DNA from: JANOZM01 sp031429355
GTDB taxonomy: Bacteria; Pseudomonadota; Gammaproteobacteria; Burkholderiales; Burkholderiaceae_E
Direction of reading: 5' to 3'
DNA length: 64,000 bases
NCBI GenBank assembly: GCA_031429355.1
Contig: JANOZM010000013.1
Span: 558,001-622,000 of the forward strand
Part shown: piece by piece, positions 1 to 8,471 of the stretch
Position numbering within the stretch: position 1 is the first letter of the stretch
Layout: each line of letters begins with the position of its first letter
The notes under the pieces: model-generated
Databases searched by the model: none
What the model was told of the DNA's origin: nothing
The model's input: the letters and a program-made list of their open reading frames with translations, nothing else
Position numbers and translations under genes: made by a program

Positions 1-361
1 GTGCAAGTAGCTTAATGTTGCACTTTCGAGATTTTGCAAAATAGTTACTATTAACGTAATTTCCGCACTTTAACATTATATTTGATATCGTGCAATAGCT
101 ATGTTAATTTAGCAAATTAATGTGGGTAATCGCAGACAACCGTCAGGAGCTGCCAAAACCAATCGGCCAAGTGCTGCACTTGCCACTTCGCAGTTATTAC
201 TTCGAGCATAACAATACGATTAGATTGTTAAGTCGAATTGGTACAGGAGCAAGACAACTGCTAGGACGAAGCCGATGTTACCGGCGATTCGGATGCCAGC
301 GCATTAAGGCTGATGCAGCAAGGCTTAAGTTTTTACAACATAGCACTCTGGCGGGCGAGGA
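1..361. other. Left-edge stretch without a supportable gene
   Basis: This is AT-rich sequence with stop codons in all frames, apart from one open stretch starting at 120 that has no ribosome binding site and no recognisable family. The part after about 270 may be the worn upstream portion of the decayed gene that begins to be readable at 362. I see no RNA gene and no clear promoter. Confidence 0.5.
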
Positions 362-684
362 TTGTTCGCAATTGCAGCGGGTGGAAACTTTGAAGCCTCG
401 CTATTGCTAGATGATTCGCTTTGGAAACAACTCTGTTACTACCGATGTAATGTGGTCAACTTTTACTTCGGCATTGACAACTCAGCGAAAAGGCACCCGG
501 CGGGCCATTAGTTGTAGTTCCTGCGCGCGATTTAATTTTCTTTATTGGAAGCAACCAACCCAATGCAAAAACGTTAGTCGATGAGCGCGCCAATGTTAAA
601 TTCAACGATACCCTTCATTCAATCTCAAAAGTTATTTTTAAACGCACAGCTAAAAGTACCTGGGAGCAGGTTTTAAACGGGTAG
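362..684 (+). pseudogene. Decayed gene, possibly DUF1444 (YtpQ)-like C-terminal part
   Basis: Two protein-like blocks lie in different frames. The first, from 362, reads AIAAGGNFEASLLLDDSLW. The second, from about 497 to the stop at 682-684, reads LVVVPARDLIFFIGS and then continues for about 45 residues to a normal stop. Between them the frame changes and stops intervene, so no intact product can be made. The order of a 'GGNxEASLLL' block followed by a 'VxVPxRDxxxF' block resembles the end of DUF1444/YtpQ proteins. That family match is from memory and uncertain. The frameshifts are seen directly. Confidence 0.4.
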
Positions 685-699
685 CTCTCTAGTTCTGCT

Positions 700-1227
700 T
701 TAAATTAAGCCTTGATTAATTGCTTCAAATACTTTTTCAATGCGTTGAGCACTGATACCGCGGTCACCATCAACAAATAACTCTTCGTGCCCGTTAGCTA
801 CAATCTGCGCCCAGCCTTGCCTTAATTCATCGAGCACAGGGCTTTTTGCTAAGTGGGCCAATAGAACACTACGCCAACTGAAATCTAACTTAGCATCACG
901 TTTTAGCTGCTCTGCACGACGAAACTGTTGAAGATCACTTAAGTTAGTTAGTTAATCTATTTGGGTAAAGTATTGAAGATCAGGCGCTATTAATGGGACT
1001 GCGCCTCTAGTACGAGAGTTAGTCCAAATCTGACGTATTGGAGCATAGGCAACAAAACCGCCTAACCATTCAAAACCCAGTTTTAAGATCGTTTCTTCGA
1101 AGTGAATTCGAAAAAAACAAACGTTCAGAAACATTTGGTCTGAAACTAGCCATTTTTCTCTTAAAGCAAATTTATCAAGATCATCGTTCGCATATGTTCG
1201 ACCAAGGATGGATTGCCGCTTAAGCAT
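700..1227 (-). pseudogene. Unknown gene interrupted by an in-frame stop
   Basis: An ATG at 1227 opens a frame that runs 91 codons to a TAA at 952-954. The same frame then continues, protein-like and uninterrupted, for 83 more codons to a second stop at 700-702. The downstream part (QQFRRAEQLKRD, then LRQGWAQIVANGHEELFVDG) looks like an ordinary soluble protein end. The internal stop lies in a run of GTTA repeats (GTTAGTTAGTTAAT), so slippage or a base error is a plausible cause. Full length would be about 175 residues. I do not recognise the family. It could be a real gene if the stop is a sequencing error. Confidence 0.45.
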
Positions 1228-1260
1228 TTACCGACGAATCGAATCTTGACTACCAAATAG

Positions 1261-1294
1261 GTGCAAAGTGGCGCATACTGCCACCTATTGCACT
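1261..1294. promoter_or_regulatory. Palindromic operator candidate of the toxin-antitoxin pair
   Basis: An imperfect inverted repeat, GTGCAAAGTGGC facing GCCACCTATTGCAC with 8 bases between the arms, ends 14 bases before the antitoxin ATG at 1309. Antitoxins of this kind usually repress their own promoter through such palindromes. The repeat is seen; its role is inferred from position. Confidence 0.45.
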
Positions 1295-1308
1295 ATTTTA
1301 AGGTAACT

Positions 1309-1611
1309 ATGGCTACTGCGAACGCTTTTGCATCTGTGAAACTCTCTGACGAACTGGTAAGGCAAGCCAAGAATGCTGCTAAACCGTTACGCCGTTCAGC
1401 TGCAGGGCAGATCGAGTATTGGGCAATGCTTGGGCGAGTTGTAGAGGCTCAAGGTCTTTCTGCTGGCGAAGCTCAATCGGCTATCGAATCGTATGAAAAG
1501 GCGGCGGCATTAGATGCCCTGACCTCTAAGATAATAGGTGCTCACGCAGATAAATCGCTAGTTTCCCGTGTTCGACAAATCGTGAAGGAAAATCGTTTGC
1601 TTAGCAAATGA
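1309..1611 (+). CDS. ParD-like antitoxin
   Basis: This small protein of 100 residues is the likely antitoxin of the zeta-type toxin encoded immediately downstream. The N-terminal part (ASVKLSDELVRQAKNAAKPL) has the ribbon-helix-helix look of ParD-like proteins, followed by RSAAGQIEYWAMLGR, a signature typical of the ParD-like family (PF11903). The start at 1309 was chosen over an upstream GTG at 1261 because the upstream codons lie inside the palindrome and AAGGT precedes the ATG. The stop overlaps the toxin start (ATGA at 1608-1611), so the two are translationally coupled. By family, it should bind DNA at the palindrome just upstream and neutralise the toxin. Confidence 0.75.
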   Translation: MATANAFASVKLSDELVRQAKNAAKPLRRSAAGQIEYWAMLGRVVEAQGLSAGEAQSAIESYEKAAALDALTSKIIGAHADKSLVSRVRQIVKENRLLSK

Positions 1612-2237
1612 GCGGGACTCCAATTTTCCATTTACTTGCAGGTCCAAATGGAGCGGGTAAATCGACACTTTTCAGGGCCTTAGTCGCTGACAATGTGTTG
1701 TCAAAGAGCTTGCCTTTTATCAACGCAGATATCTACGAACGAAATCATCTAGAAGATATTTCAGATCTTGAAGCCCGTTCTGAAGCGGCCCGAAGTTGGG
1801 CAGATGCGGAGCGCGCCCGACTGTTAGCGAGCCGAACTACTTTTGCGAGCGAAACGGTTTTTTCTCATCCATCAAAATTGACGTTGATTACTGATGCAGT
1901 AACGAGTGGCTTTCTAGTTGTGCTTTACATCGTTGCTGTAGACAACCCTGAGCTTTTGCTAAAACGGGTCGAGCAGCGGGTGAAAGAGGGTGGGCATTTT
2001 GTTCCTGCAGACCGTATCCTTTCCAGATATCCAAGAACGTTGAAGAACCTGCATGCTGCCATTCGAATGGCTTCAGTGAGCTACCTATATGACTCAAGTG
2101 CGGATAGTGTTGATATTGAAACCGCGTTAAATCTCGTCGCTGTTTATCAGCCAAGTAAAGGCAGTGAGCCAGTGAGATTGTTTGCAGAGACGCTTCCTCG
2201 TTGGGCGCATGAAATGATTTTCGCCAGTACTAGCTAA
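1608..2237 (+). CDS. Zeta-toxin family kinase
   Basis: This 209-residue P-loop kinase is of the zeta-toxin type, whose characterised members phosphorylate UDP-N-acetylglucosamine and so block cell-wall precursor synthesis. The Walker A motif GPNGAGKST lies at about residues 13-21. INADIYERN follows at about 38-46, where zeta proteins have their Asn-Pro-Asp substrate region, and FASETVFSH at about 78-86 resembles the following substrate-side block. The length is normal for a stand-alone zeta protein. It overlaps the antitoxin gene by 4 bases. The partner here is ParD-like rather than epsilon, a combination seen in chromosomal modules. Whether it is toxic in this host cannot be told from sequence. 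Confidence 0.75.
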   Translation: MSGTPIFHLLAGPNGAGKSTLFRALVADNVLSKSLPFINADIYERNHLEDISDLEARSEAARSWADAERARLLASRTTFASETVFSHPSKLTLITDAVTSGFLVVLYIVAVDNPELLLKRVEQRVKEGGHFVPADRILSRYPRTLKNLHAAIRMASVSYLYDSSADSVDIETALNLVAVYQPSKGSEPVRLFAETLPRWAHEMIFASTS

Positions 2238-2302
2238 GAACCTTAACGATTGCTGACCGAAACTTTTGTGTGGTAGCAATCATGCAGCGTCAAGCGATAT
2301 AG

Positions 2303-2377
2303 AAAGTCCTGAACCACCTTGGCTTAGAAGCGCCACCGCTGCCTCAAGAACCAGCGCGCGGACAAGAGATGTTCTAA
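2303..2377 (+). pseudogene. Possible transposase C-terminal remnant
   Basis: A frame without a start codon reads KVLNHLGLEAPPLPQEPARG and ends at a stop at 2375-2377. A helical 'xLxHLGL' followed by a proline-rich tail is how several insertion-sequence transposases end, so this may be the stump of one. The rest of the gap between the toxin gene and 2554 (about 317 bases) shows another short open piece at about 2395-2512 with no start and no family I recognise. No terminal inverted repeats were seen. Confidence 0.3.
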
Positions 2378-2554
2378 AGCGTCAAGTGTAAAAAGACCAA
2401 CCAACTAACGGTACAAGCAACGCAAGGTTTGCATCTGGCGGTAACGATTGCCGGGCAAATGCTGCCCTTTAGACGTGGCCCGCATCAGTTTTATGCTTTA
2501 CCACTTCAAGTTTGATCGGGTCAGTTACAAGCCGCGGTTGTACCGCTCCGGTAT

Positions 2555-3184
2555 TCAATAAAAGCCTTCGCGGCGCGCGTAACGCTGGGCGCGCGCATCG
2601 TCATAACTGTCTGCATCAATATCGGCACTTATACTCGCGAGCATTTGGCCACCTGTGGGCATGAGCTTAGGGTCGAGATGGTTAGCAGGGTTCCAAAAGT
2701 CACTGCGTAAAAACGCTTTCGAACATTGAGTAAAGACTTCGTCAATTTCAATCAAAATACCCAATTTAGGGATCTTGGCTTCAACGCTGCAACGGGCGAG
2801 CAGTGGTGCATCGGTCGTTAAAAATGCGCGTCCGTTAACCCGCAAGGTGTCGGAAATCCCCGGCACAATAAACAGTAAACCTACATGTGGATTCGACAGA
2901 ATATTGCTCAGAGCGTCGGCTATCCGATTACCGGGGCGTTCTGGTAACAAGAGAGTTCGGTCACTCAGAATTTGTACAAAACCAGCAGGGTCGCCCCGCG
3001 GAGTAACATCGCAAGAGCCTGCTGCATTCGAAGTTGCCAAGCACACAAAAGGCGAGCGCTCAATGTACGTGCGCGCCAAAGGAACGATCCGATCGGTGAT
3101 TTTTGATTGCACCACTGCAGTCGGTTCGCCAATGAGTGCGCGCAGTTCGGCTTCGGTATTAATGCGGGGTAAGTTATTAGTCAT
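2555..3184 (-). CDS. FMN-dependent pyridoxamine-phosphate-oxidase-like flavoprotein
   Basis: This 209-residue cytoplasmic protein belongs to the PPOX split-barrel superfamily, in the subgroup related to the mycobacterial MSMEG_1061 protein. It shows the typical order: TYIERSPFVCLATSNAAGSC (strand entering the FMN barrel, residues about 38-57), DVTPRGDPAGFV (about 59-70), LLLPERPGNRIADALSNIL (phosphate-side loop) and LLFIVPG...LRVNGRAFLT. Members bind FMN or F420 and reduce small molecules; the substrate here is unknown. It is transcribed alone, divergently from the DUF1566 gene, with about 210 bases between the two starts. The start ATG at 3184 fits the usual length. Confidence 0.75.
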   Translation of the reverse strand: MTNNLPRINTEAELRALIGEPTAVVQSKITDRIVPLARTYIERSPFVCLATSNAAGSCDVTPRGDPAGFVQILSDRTLLLPERPGNRIADALSNILSNPHVGLLFIVPGISDTLRVNGRAFLTTDAPLLARCSVEAKIPKLGILIEIDEVFTQCSKAFLRSDFWNPANHLDPKLMPTGGQMLASISADIDADSYDDARAQRYARREGFY

Positions 3185-3397
3185 CTTCGGTTCGGAGGGG
3201 TAGACATTTAGGTTAACGGCGTTATGTTAATTTATTTTTCTCAATTGTAGGTCTGAATAAAACCATCAATGTTCAAAGTGCAGGGTGCATACGATCCGGG
3301 TGTATCCCGCGCAGATACCTTGCGTCTCACTGCGCCCAGGATTAAGCTAAACACTCGGATGAAGCATCGCGCTATTTCTCATTTACGCGGAGTCAAA

Positions 3398-3997
3398 ATG
3401 ATCGAAAATCAAACCTTGTTTGCTGGCTGGTGCCGCACAATTTTTCGGCAATCCGTTTTCTGCTTCCTCGCCGCATTTTTACTAGGTCAAGGAATCGTCC
3501 AAGCTCAGACCAAAACGAAGTGTGAATTCTTCGATAAGTTCAAAGACAGCAACGACGGTACTGTTTCTGATCCTCGCAATGGCTTGATGTGGATGCGATG
3601 CGCCGAGGGTTTTACATGGTCAGGTAGCGCTTGTGTTGGCGTTTATCAGCGCTTGAATTGGGAGGCCGCCATTGAGGCTGCGAGGCAAAGCCGGTTCCTA
3701 GAAAAGAGTGATTGGAGAATCCCTACGCGAGCAGAATTTGCAACCATTACTGGGCGTTTTCTCGACTGCCGTTTGCACAATAACCGTCCTGAAAATGGTG
3801 AATATGCCGTGAGCGCTATGCTAGCTCATCCGGTCGCTGATCCAAGGTACTTGGCTAGCCTACCCGGTGTATTTTGGACTGCCAGTAAACCGAGTTGGGG
3901 TGGGATGGCCTATTACAATAGCTTCTATCTTGGGCTTATTGATGTGAGCCCACTAGAGAACGAACATGGCTATCGCTTTGTGCGAAGCACACGCTAA
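3398..3997 (+). CDS. Secreted DUF1566 (Lcl C-terminal domain) protein
   Basis: This protein of about 199 residues has a signal peptide (hydrophobic stretch FCFLAAFLLGQGIVQAQ, cleavage near residue 33) followed by one DUF1566 domain. The diagnostic pattern is visible: GTVSDPRNGLMWMRC, then LNWEAAIEAA, DWRIPTRAEFATI and the terminal block GYRFVRSTR. Such domains occur in exported proteins of unknown function, some of them carbohydrate- or surface-associated. The start at 3398 is preferred because AGTCAAAATG is preceded by GCGGAG and the signal peptide follows at once; the 43 codons upstream look non-coding. Four cysteines may form disulfides. It stands alone, and the gap after it carries a broken tRNA. 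Confidence 0.65.
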   Translation: MIENQTLFAGWCRTIFRQSVFCFLAAFLLGQGIVQAQTKTKCEFFDKFKDSNDGTVSDPRNGLMWMRCAEGFTWSGSACVGVYQRLNWEAAIEAARQSRFLEKSDWRIPTRAEFATITGRFLDCRLHNNRPENGEYAVSAMLAHPVADPRYLASLPGVFWTASKPSWGGMAYYNSFYLGLIDVSPLENEHGYRFVRSTR

Positions 3998-4427
3998 GTA
4001 GAATCCATCCGCACGATTTGATTTGGCTTAACATCGAGCAAACATCAATCCACCGACAACGAAACATGTTCGATGAAAACCGTGTGTAACGCGGGCTATT
4101 GTTTGTAGAGAGATGGTAGGCGATAATGGTTTTGAACCGCTGTCCCCTGCCGTGTAACAGCAGTGCTTTACCGCTGAGCTAATCGTCGAGATCATATGAG
4201 CTATTAACTACTATTTCGTTAGCTTCAAAGGACTAGCCAGGCGCTCGCTGCCACGCTAGAGCAAGTTAGAGGTTCGCTTAGCGTAGGAAAACGTTAGGCG
4301 AAGCGGAAAAAAGTGTTTTTAAATTTCCTACACCCCCTGGTTTGAAATTTTTAAGTGCCATCTAGGGCTCACACATTCGTAAAAATTTATCCCCGTAAAT
4401 TAAAAATGTAATTTACAATATGCGGTA
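3998..4427. other. 430-base gap holding a broken tRNA
   Basis: No protein gene is visible here. The only structured content is the degenerate tRNA-Val at 4114-4188. The last 60 bases before 4428 are very AT-rich and probably contain the promoter of the ATPase gene, but no clear -35/-10 pair stands out. Confidence 0.5.
4114..4188 (-). pseudogene. Degenerate tRNA-Val (UAC), probable pseudogene
   Basis: Read on the minus strand, the block keeps the tRNA order: GATTAGCTCAGCGGTAAAGC (D arm), an anticodon stem CTGCT/GGCAG around the loop GTTACAC (anticodon UAC), GGTTCAAAACC in the T arm, and ATCGCCT followed by ACCA. It matches bacterial tRNA-Val closely. However, the acceptor stem has two mismatches (CGACGAT against ATCGCCT), the D stem has one C-A pair, the T stem has one C-A pair, and loop position 32 is G. 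Encoded CCA is present. It is most likely a dead copy left by duplication or by an element that used the tRNA as an attachment site. Confidence 0.6.
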
Positions 4428-5600
4428 ATGTTAATAGAGCGCGCCTTATTTACTCAATCGCTTCTGGGAGCCTTGAAAAAGGCTCCTGCGGTGGTGTTGC
4501 TCGGCCCACGTCAAGTTGGCAAGACCACACTAGCTCGGCAAATCGCGCAAGCAACAAACGCTTTATATCTAGATCTAGAACGCGCCACTGACCTGCGGCG
4601 TCTAGCTGACCCTGGGGCGTTTCTTGCCTCGAACAATCAGCGCATTACTGTATTTGACGAAATTCAACGTGTGCCTGAACTGTTTGCCGAATTACGTGCA
4701 GCCATAGATGATCGTCGTATGCAGGGGCAACGGTTTGGCCAATTCTTGCTTCTTGGTTCAGCCTCCTTAAAACTCATGCAACAAAGTACGGAGAGTTTGG
4801 CCGGGCGAGTCATTTACATGGAACATGCACCAATCCAATTGCAAGAGGCAAGCGCTGCACACATTGACATCACACGCCTTTGGCTAAGAGGCGGCTTTCC
4901 AGACAGTTTGTTGGCCGCAACAGATCAGGATAGCTTGCTCTGGCGGACGAATTTTTTACGTAGCTACATTGAGCGAGACATCCCGTCATTTGCACCAACA
5001 TTGTCCACTGGCTTGGCCGACCGTCTATGGACCATGCTAGCCAACGATCAGGGCAACTTGCTCAACGCGAGTCGGCTTGCAAAGAGCCTAGGCGTCAGCG
5101 CTCCAACTGTAAATCGCTACATTGATTTGCTGGTTGAACTGCTCATGCTGCGCAAACTTGCACCGTGGAGCGGTAATCTCAACAAGCGCTTGGTGAAATC
5201 GCCAAAAATGTATCTGCGTGATAGCGGCTTGTTGCACGCGCTAACAAGCATTGAAACCATTCACCAGCTCAAGGGCCAAAGCCTGTGCGGCCTGAGCTGG
5301 GAAGGGTTCGTGATTGAACAATTAATCAATGCAGCAAACAAGCGTTACAAGCCATTTTTTTATCGTAGCGCTGACGGTGCGGAGATTGATTTACTGCTTG
5401 AAAAAGGAGGAAAACCAAGTGTAGCTATAGAAATCAAATTATCGAGCGCACCAACTTTAGAGCGCGGTTTCCACACTGCTTGCGAAGACCTGCATATAGA
5501 GCATCGAATTCTCGTTGCGCCAGTCACAGAAGGTTATGTTTCAAAGTATGGTGTTCGAATAATGCCTTTAGCGGATGCTTTGAACTTTGTTTCGCAGTGA
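4428..5600 (+). CDS. AAA_14/DUF4143 family ATPase
   Basis: This protein of 390 residues has the standard two-part build of the family. An N-terminal AAA ATPase carries Walker A GPRQVGKTTL (about residues 25-34) and Walker B ITVFDEIQRVPEL (about 72-84) and sensor-like FLLLGSASLKL. A C-terminal DUF4143 half carries a winged-helix stretch (NASRLAKSLGVSAPTVNRYI) and a nuclease-like end (RSADGAEIDLLLE, then AIEIKLS) with the E-x-D...E-x-K pattern of PD-(D/E)xK folds. These proteins are scattered through genomes as singletons and often lie in mobile regions; their function is unproven. The neighbouring toxin-antitoxin pair and broken tRNA fit an accessory setting. Confidence 0.8.
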   Translation: MLIERALFTQSLLGALKKAPAVVLLGPRQVGKTTLARQIAQATNALYLDLERATDLRRLADPGAFLASNNQRITVFDEIQRVPELFAELRAAIDDRRMQGQRFGQFLLLGSASLKLMQQSTESLAGRVIYMEHAPIQLQEASAAHIDITRLWLRGGFPDSLLAATDQDSLLWRTNFLRSYIERDIPSFAPTLSTGLADRLWTMLANDQGNLLNASRLAKSLGVSAPTVNRYIDLLVELLMLRKLAPWSGNLNKRLVKSPKMYLRDSGLLHALTSIETIHQLKGQSLCGLSWEGFVIEQLINAANKRYKPFFYRSADGAEIDLLLEKGGKPSVAIEIKLSSAPTLERGFHTACEDLHIEHRILVAPVTEGYVSKYGVRIMPLADALNFVSQ

Positions 5601-5749
5601 GGTTTTAGTTAGGCATTGAGTTACGTCAAAGTTACAAGCGCGTTTGCAGCAATGCCTTTACTATCGCCCAACTTCAAAGAGTTTAGTTTTGTTTCAGCCA
5701 GTAAACGTATAATCAAGTCTCATTCCAACTTCATCGAATTGTTAAACCT

Positions 5750-6262
5750 ATGTCCACACCAATAATGTACGCCGCTTCAGTCCCTATTTTTAAACAAATT
5801 TTGGGTGGTCTTTCTGCCGTTCTAACAAAAGCCGAAGCGCATGCAACAGCTAAATCAATTGATCCCAATGCATTTTTGCAAGCACGATTATTCCCCGATA
5901 TGTTTGCGTTAACGCGCCAGGTTCAGGTAGCCGCCGATTTTGCTAAGGGCGTTTGCGCTCGATTGGCTGGTGTTGAAGTGCCAAGCATGCCCGATACCGA
6001 AGTTACTTTTGCACAATTGCAAGAACGTATTGCAACAGTGGTTCAGTTTATCGAAGGCCTCGACCCGGCATTATTTGAACAAGCTGCAACCCGCGAAATT
6101 ATTACTCAACCGGGTACTGCGCGCGAAAAGAAATTTGCGGGTCAATCCTATTTGCTCAACTATGGTTTTCCGCACTTTTATTTTCACGTTACAACTGCCT
6201 ATAACTTGCTGCGTTCGGGTGGTGTGGAAGTTGGAAAAAAAGACTACATCGGCAGTTATTAA
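5750..6262 (+). CDS. DUF1993 family protein
   Basis: This 170-residue cytoplasmic protein matches DUF1993 over its whole length. It opens with VPIFKQILGGLSAVLTKAEA, has ARLFPDMFALTRQVQVAADF in the middle and ends with YLLNYGFPHFYFHVTTAYNL. The last block and the conserved histidines recall the DinB-like four-helix bundle fold. No enzymatic role is known. The gene is a single unit, with 149 bases upstream and a gap before the cyclase gene that contains no hairpin I could support as a terminator. Confidence 0.75.
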   Translation: MSTPIMYAASVPIFKQILGGLSAVLTKAEAHATAKSIDPNAFLQARLFPDMFALTRQVQVAADFAKGVCARLAGVEVPSMPDTEVTFAQLQERIATVVQFIEGLDPALFEQAATREIITQPGTAREKKFAGQSYLLNYGFPHFYFHVTTAYNLLRSGGVEVGKKDYIGSY

Positions 6263-6428
6263 AAAGCCTTTTTTCAGTAATTCCTGAACATTTGTTGCGG
6301 TTTTTGCAAGTTACTATCGAGTATTGTTTTGTAGCTCAAAAACCTGCTCGAATTCGCTTAAAGACGCTGATGACCGTCCATTGTTCTGATGACATGGAAC
6401 GTCGGTTGGGTCATCAGAACGTTTGGCC

Positions 6429-8414
6429 ATGTGCGTATCTTTGCTGGTTGGGTTAAATCATAACCAGTTGAAGGTACTTTTGTTTGTGTCGCTAGCTCAC
6501 GAATTTTCAAAGTTATCGCGTTGTATAGCAAAGCTAATAATAGGTTTGCTTTCAATTGGCATTACCCTTGGCGCAGTAGACGCTAAAACTCGTGTCTCCC
6601 ATGACGAAATTGCTCGTTTGCAAATAAGAAATGTTGTTGACCCAAACGAATCCTTACGGTCAGTATCGGAAGCCGTTCTAAGGCTTGAAGCTGCCGATAA
6701 CGTCGACATACAGCTGCGCTTACTTATTTTGTTTGGTAATAACTTAATTGATAACGGCCTGTTTGAAATTGCTGATCGTTTTATACCAGCCGCTATTCAT
6801 TTGGCACAAGCTCATAACCAAAAAATTGCACTGGCGCACCTAAAAGCGTTGAAAGTTGGAACTCTTACAGACTTGAATGAAATCAACAATGCGTTGTCGG
6901 CTTCAATACGATCATTGTTTTTTCAAATGCGGCAAGATACTGATTCTGCGCAAGTTGCGCAAACTATGCTTGGATTGGCGCGTATTACGAATGATCTTCG
7001 CAAATCGGATTTAACGATCGAATTGATTTCGCAGATTAAAAGGATTTATCAAGAAAATCCATTGCTTGCCGATTTTGAGCCTCATTACTGGCAACTGTAT
7101 GGCAGTGTTCTTCATCATACTGGCGACATCGAAGCGGCGCTTGAAGCGCAGCGACGTGCTTTAGACTACACCCTTTCAAAAGGGCAAGCTCTCAATTCGT
7201 CCACTCACCACTATTACCTCGCTGCTTTATTTTTTGCCAAACAAGATTGGCCCCAAGCCAAAATTCATTACATTGAGTCCTACCTCATTTCAAAACGACT
7301 GAATGATTTGGTTGGAATGGCAACGGGTGCGCTGCTACTTGCTGAAGTCTATAGAAAGAGCAACTTAGCTGTTGACAATGTAGAGGCGCTAAATTGGGCA
7401 CAAATCGCCTTGCCGCTTCAACAGAAGCTAGGCCACCAATCCGAAATTGCCAGCTTGCATATTAATGTTGGGCAATTAAAGCTGCAAAGCCAACTGTTGA
7501 CTCAGGCCAAGGAGAAATACAATATTGTAAAGGACAGTCCGTTCGCTGTTGATGCAAGTAACATAAAAGGGTTTTTAAAATTTGGAGCTGATTTAGCCGC
7601 TGCAGAAGGGGATTTTAAGTTGGCGTATCAACGCTATTTAAAGTTTAACGAAACAACAGAACAACAAGCTAACCAAGTTGCAAAAGGCAGGTTAACAAGT
7701 TTGCGAAGTCTCTTGGCTTATTCGGAAGCGGAGCGCAGCGCGCAAACGAAACAGTCCCTTGAAATCGAATTGGCGCAGCGCACGAAAAGTGATCGGTTGC
7801 AAATGGCTGTAGCTATTTTGGGGATAGCGTTGTTTGCAGGAATGTCGGCCGCCGCAATTTATTTTCGACGTAGTTCAGATCGATATAAAAATCTTTCAGA
7901 AAATGACGAATTAACCGGCGCACATTCGCGGCGTTATTTGTTTGAAGCGGGTGAAGTCATTCTCAAAAACGAGCAGCGAGTATCCCGCCATTTAACCACG
8001 GCCATTTTGCTCGATGTTGATCACTTTAAACGTGTTAATGATCGTTGGGGGCATTTAGTTGGCGATCAAGTGCTTAAGCATTGCGTTGCGCAAATTCGAC
8101 AAGTGACACGTAGTAGTGACGCTATTGTTGCACGTTATGGTGGTGAAGAATTTTGCGTTTTAATTCCCAACATAGATCAACTTGAAGCTAGGGCTGTTGC
8201 CGAACGCATTCGATTGCAAATGGCTAATCATCCGTTTACATCCAAAGACTTTAGCATTGCTTTTACGGTCAGCATTGGTGTGGCGCAACCTGCGTTAAGC
8301 GCTAATTCGACAACGCTCACGCAACTAATTAAAGTGGCCGATGAGCGGCTTTATCAGGCTAAAAATCTTGGGCGTAATCGAGTGGTTTTTGAAGATGAAA
8401 CAACCGCCGCTTAA
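6429..8414 (+). CDS. TPR-sensor diguanylate cyclase (GGDEF)
   Basis: This large protein (about 660 residues) makes cyclic di-GMP. An N-terminal signal or anchor (KLIIGLLSIGITLGAVDA) leads into about 370 residues of helical TPR-like repeats, probably periplasmic. A transmembrane segment (MAVAILGIALFAGMSAAAIYF, near residue 460) and a C-terminal GGDEF domain follow. The active-site loop is RYGGEEF, so catalysis is expected. An RxxD motif (RSSD) precedes it with six residues between the Asp and GGEEF, one more than the canonical inhibitory site, so product inhibition may be altered. The start is uncertain: ATG 6429, an upstream TTG at 6423 and GTG 6486 are all possible, and the last gives a cleaner signal peptide. 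Confidence 0.8.
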   Translation: MCVSLLVGLNHNQLKVLLFVSLAHEFSKLSRCIAKLIIGLLSIGITLGAVDAKTRVSHDEIARLQIRNVVDPNESLRSVSEAVLRLEAADNVDIQLRLLILFGNNLIDNGLFEIADRFIPAAIHLAQAHNQKIALAHLKALKVGTLTDLNEINNALSASIRSLFFQMRQDTDSAQVAQTMLGLARITNDLRKSDLTIELISQIKRIYQENPLLADFEPHYWQLYGSVLHHTGDIEAALEAQRRALDYTLSKGQALNSSTHHYYLAALFFAKQDWPQAKIHYIESYLISKRLNDLVGMATGALLLAEVYRKSNLAVDNVEALNWAQIALPLQQKLGHQSEIASLHINVGQLKLQSQLLTQAKEKYNIVKDSPFAVDASNIKGFLKFGADLAAAEGDFKLAYQRYLKFNETTEQQANQVAKGRLTSLRSLLAYSEAERSAQTKQSLEIELAQRTKSDRLQMAVAILGIALFAGMSAAAIYFRRSSDRYKNLSENDELTGAHSRRYLFEAGEVILKNEQRVSRHLTTAILLDVDHFKRVNDRWGHLVGDQVLKHCVAQIRQVTRSSDAIVARYGGEEFCVLIPNIDQLEARAVAERIRLQMANHPFTSKDFSIAFTVSIGVAQPALSANSTTLTQLIKVADERLYQAKNLGRNRVVFEDETTAA

Positions 8415-8471
8415 ATCAAAGTAAATAGTGCAATTGATCAAGCATATTCCTGTCAATTCTTAAATTTACGA

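Noticed and set aside
1038..1223. Plus-strand open frame opposite the interrupted minus-strand gene
   Set aside because: The minus-strand frame is longer and continues protein-like past its stop; the plus-strand frame has no start signal.
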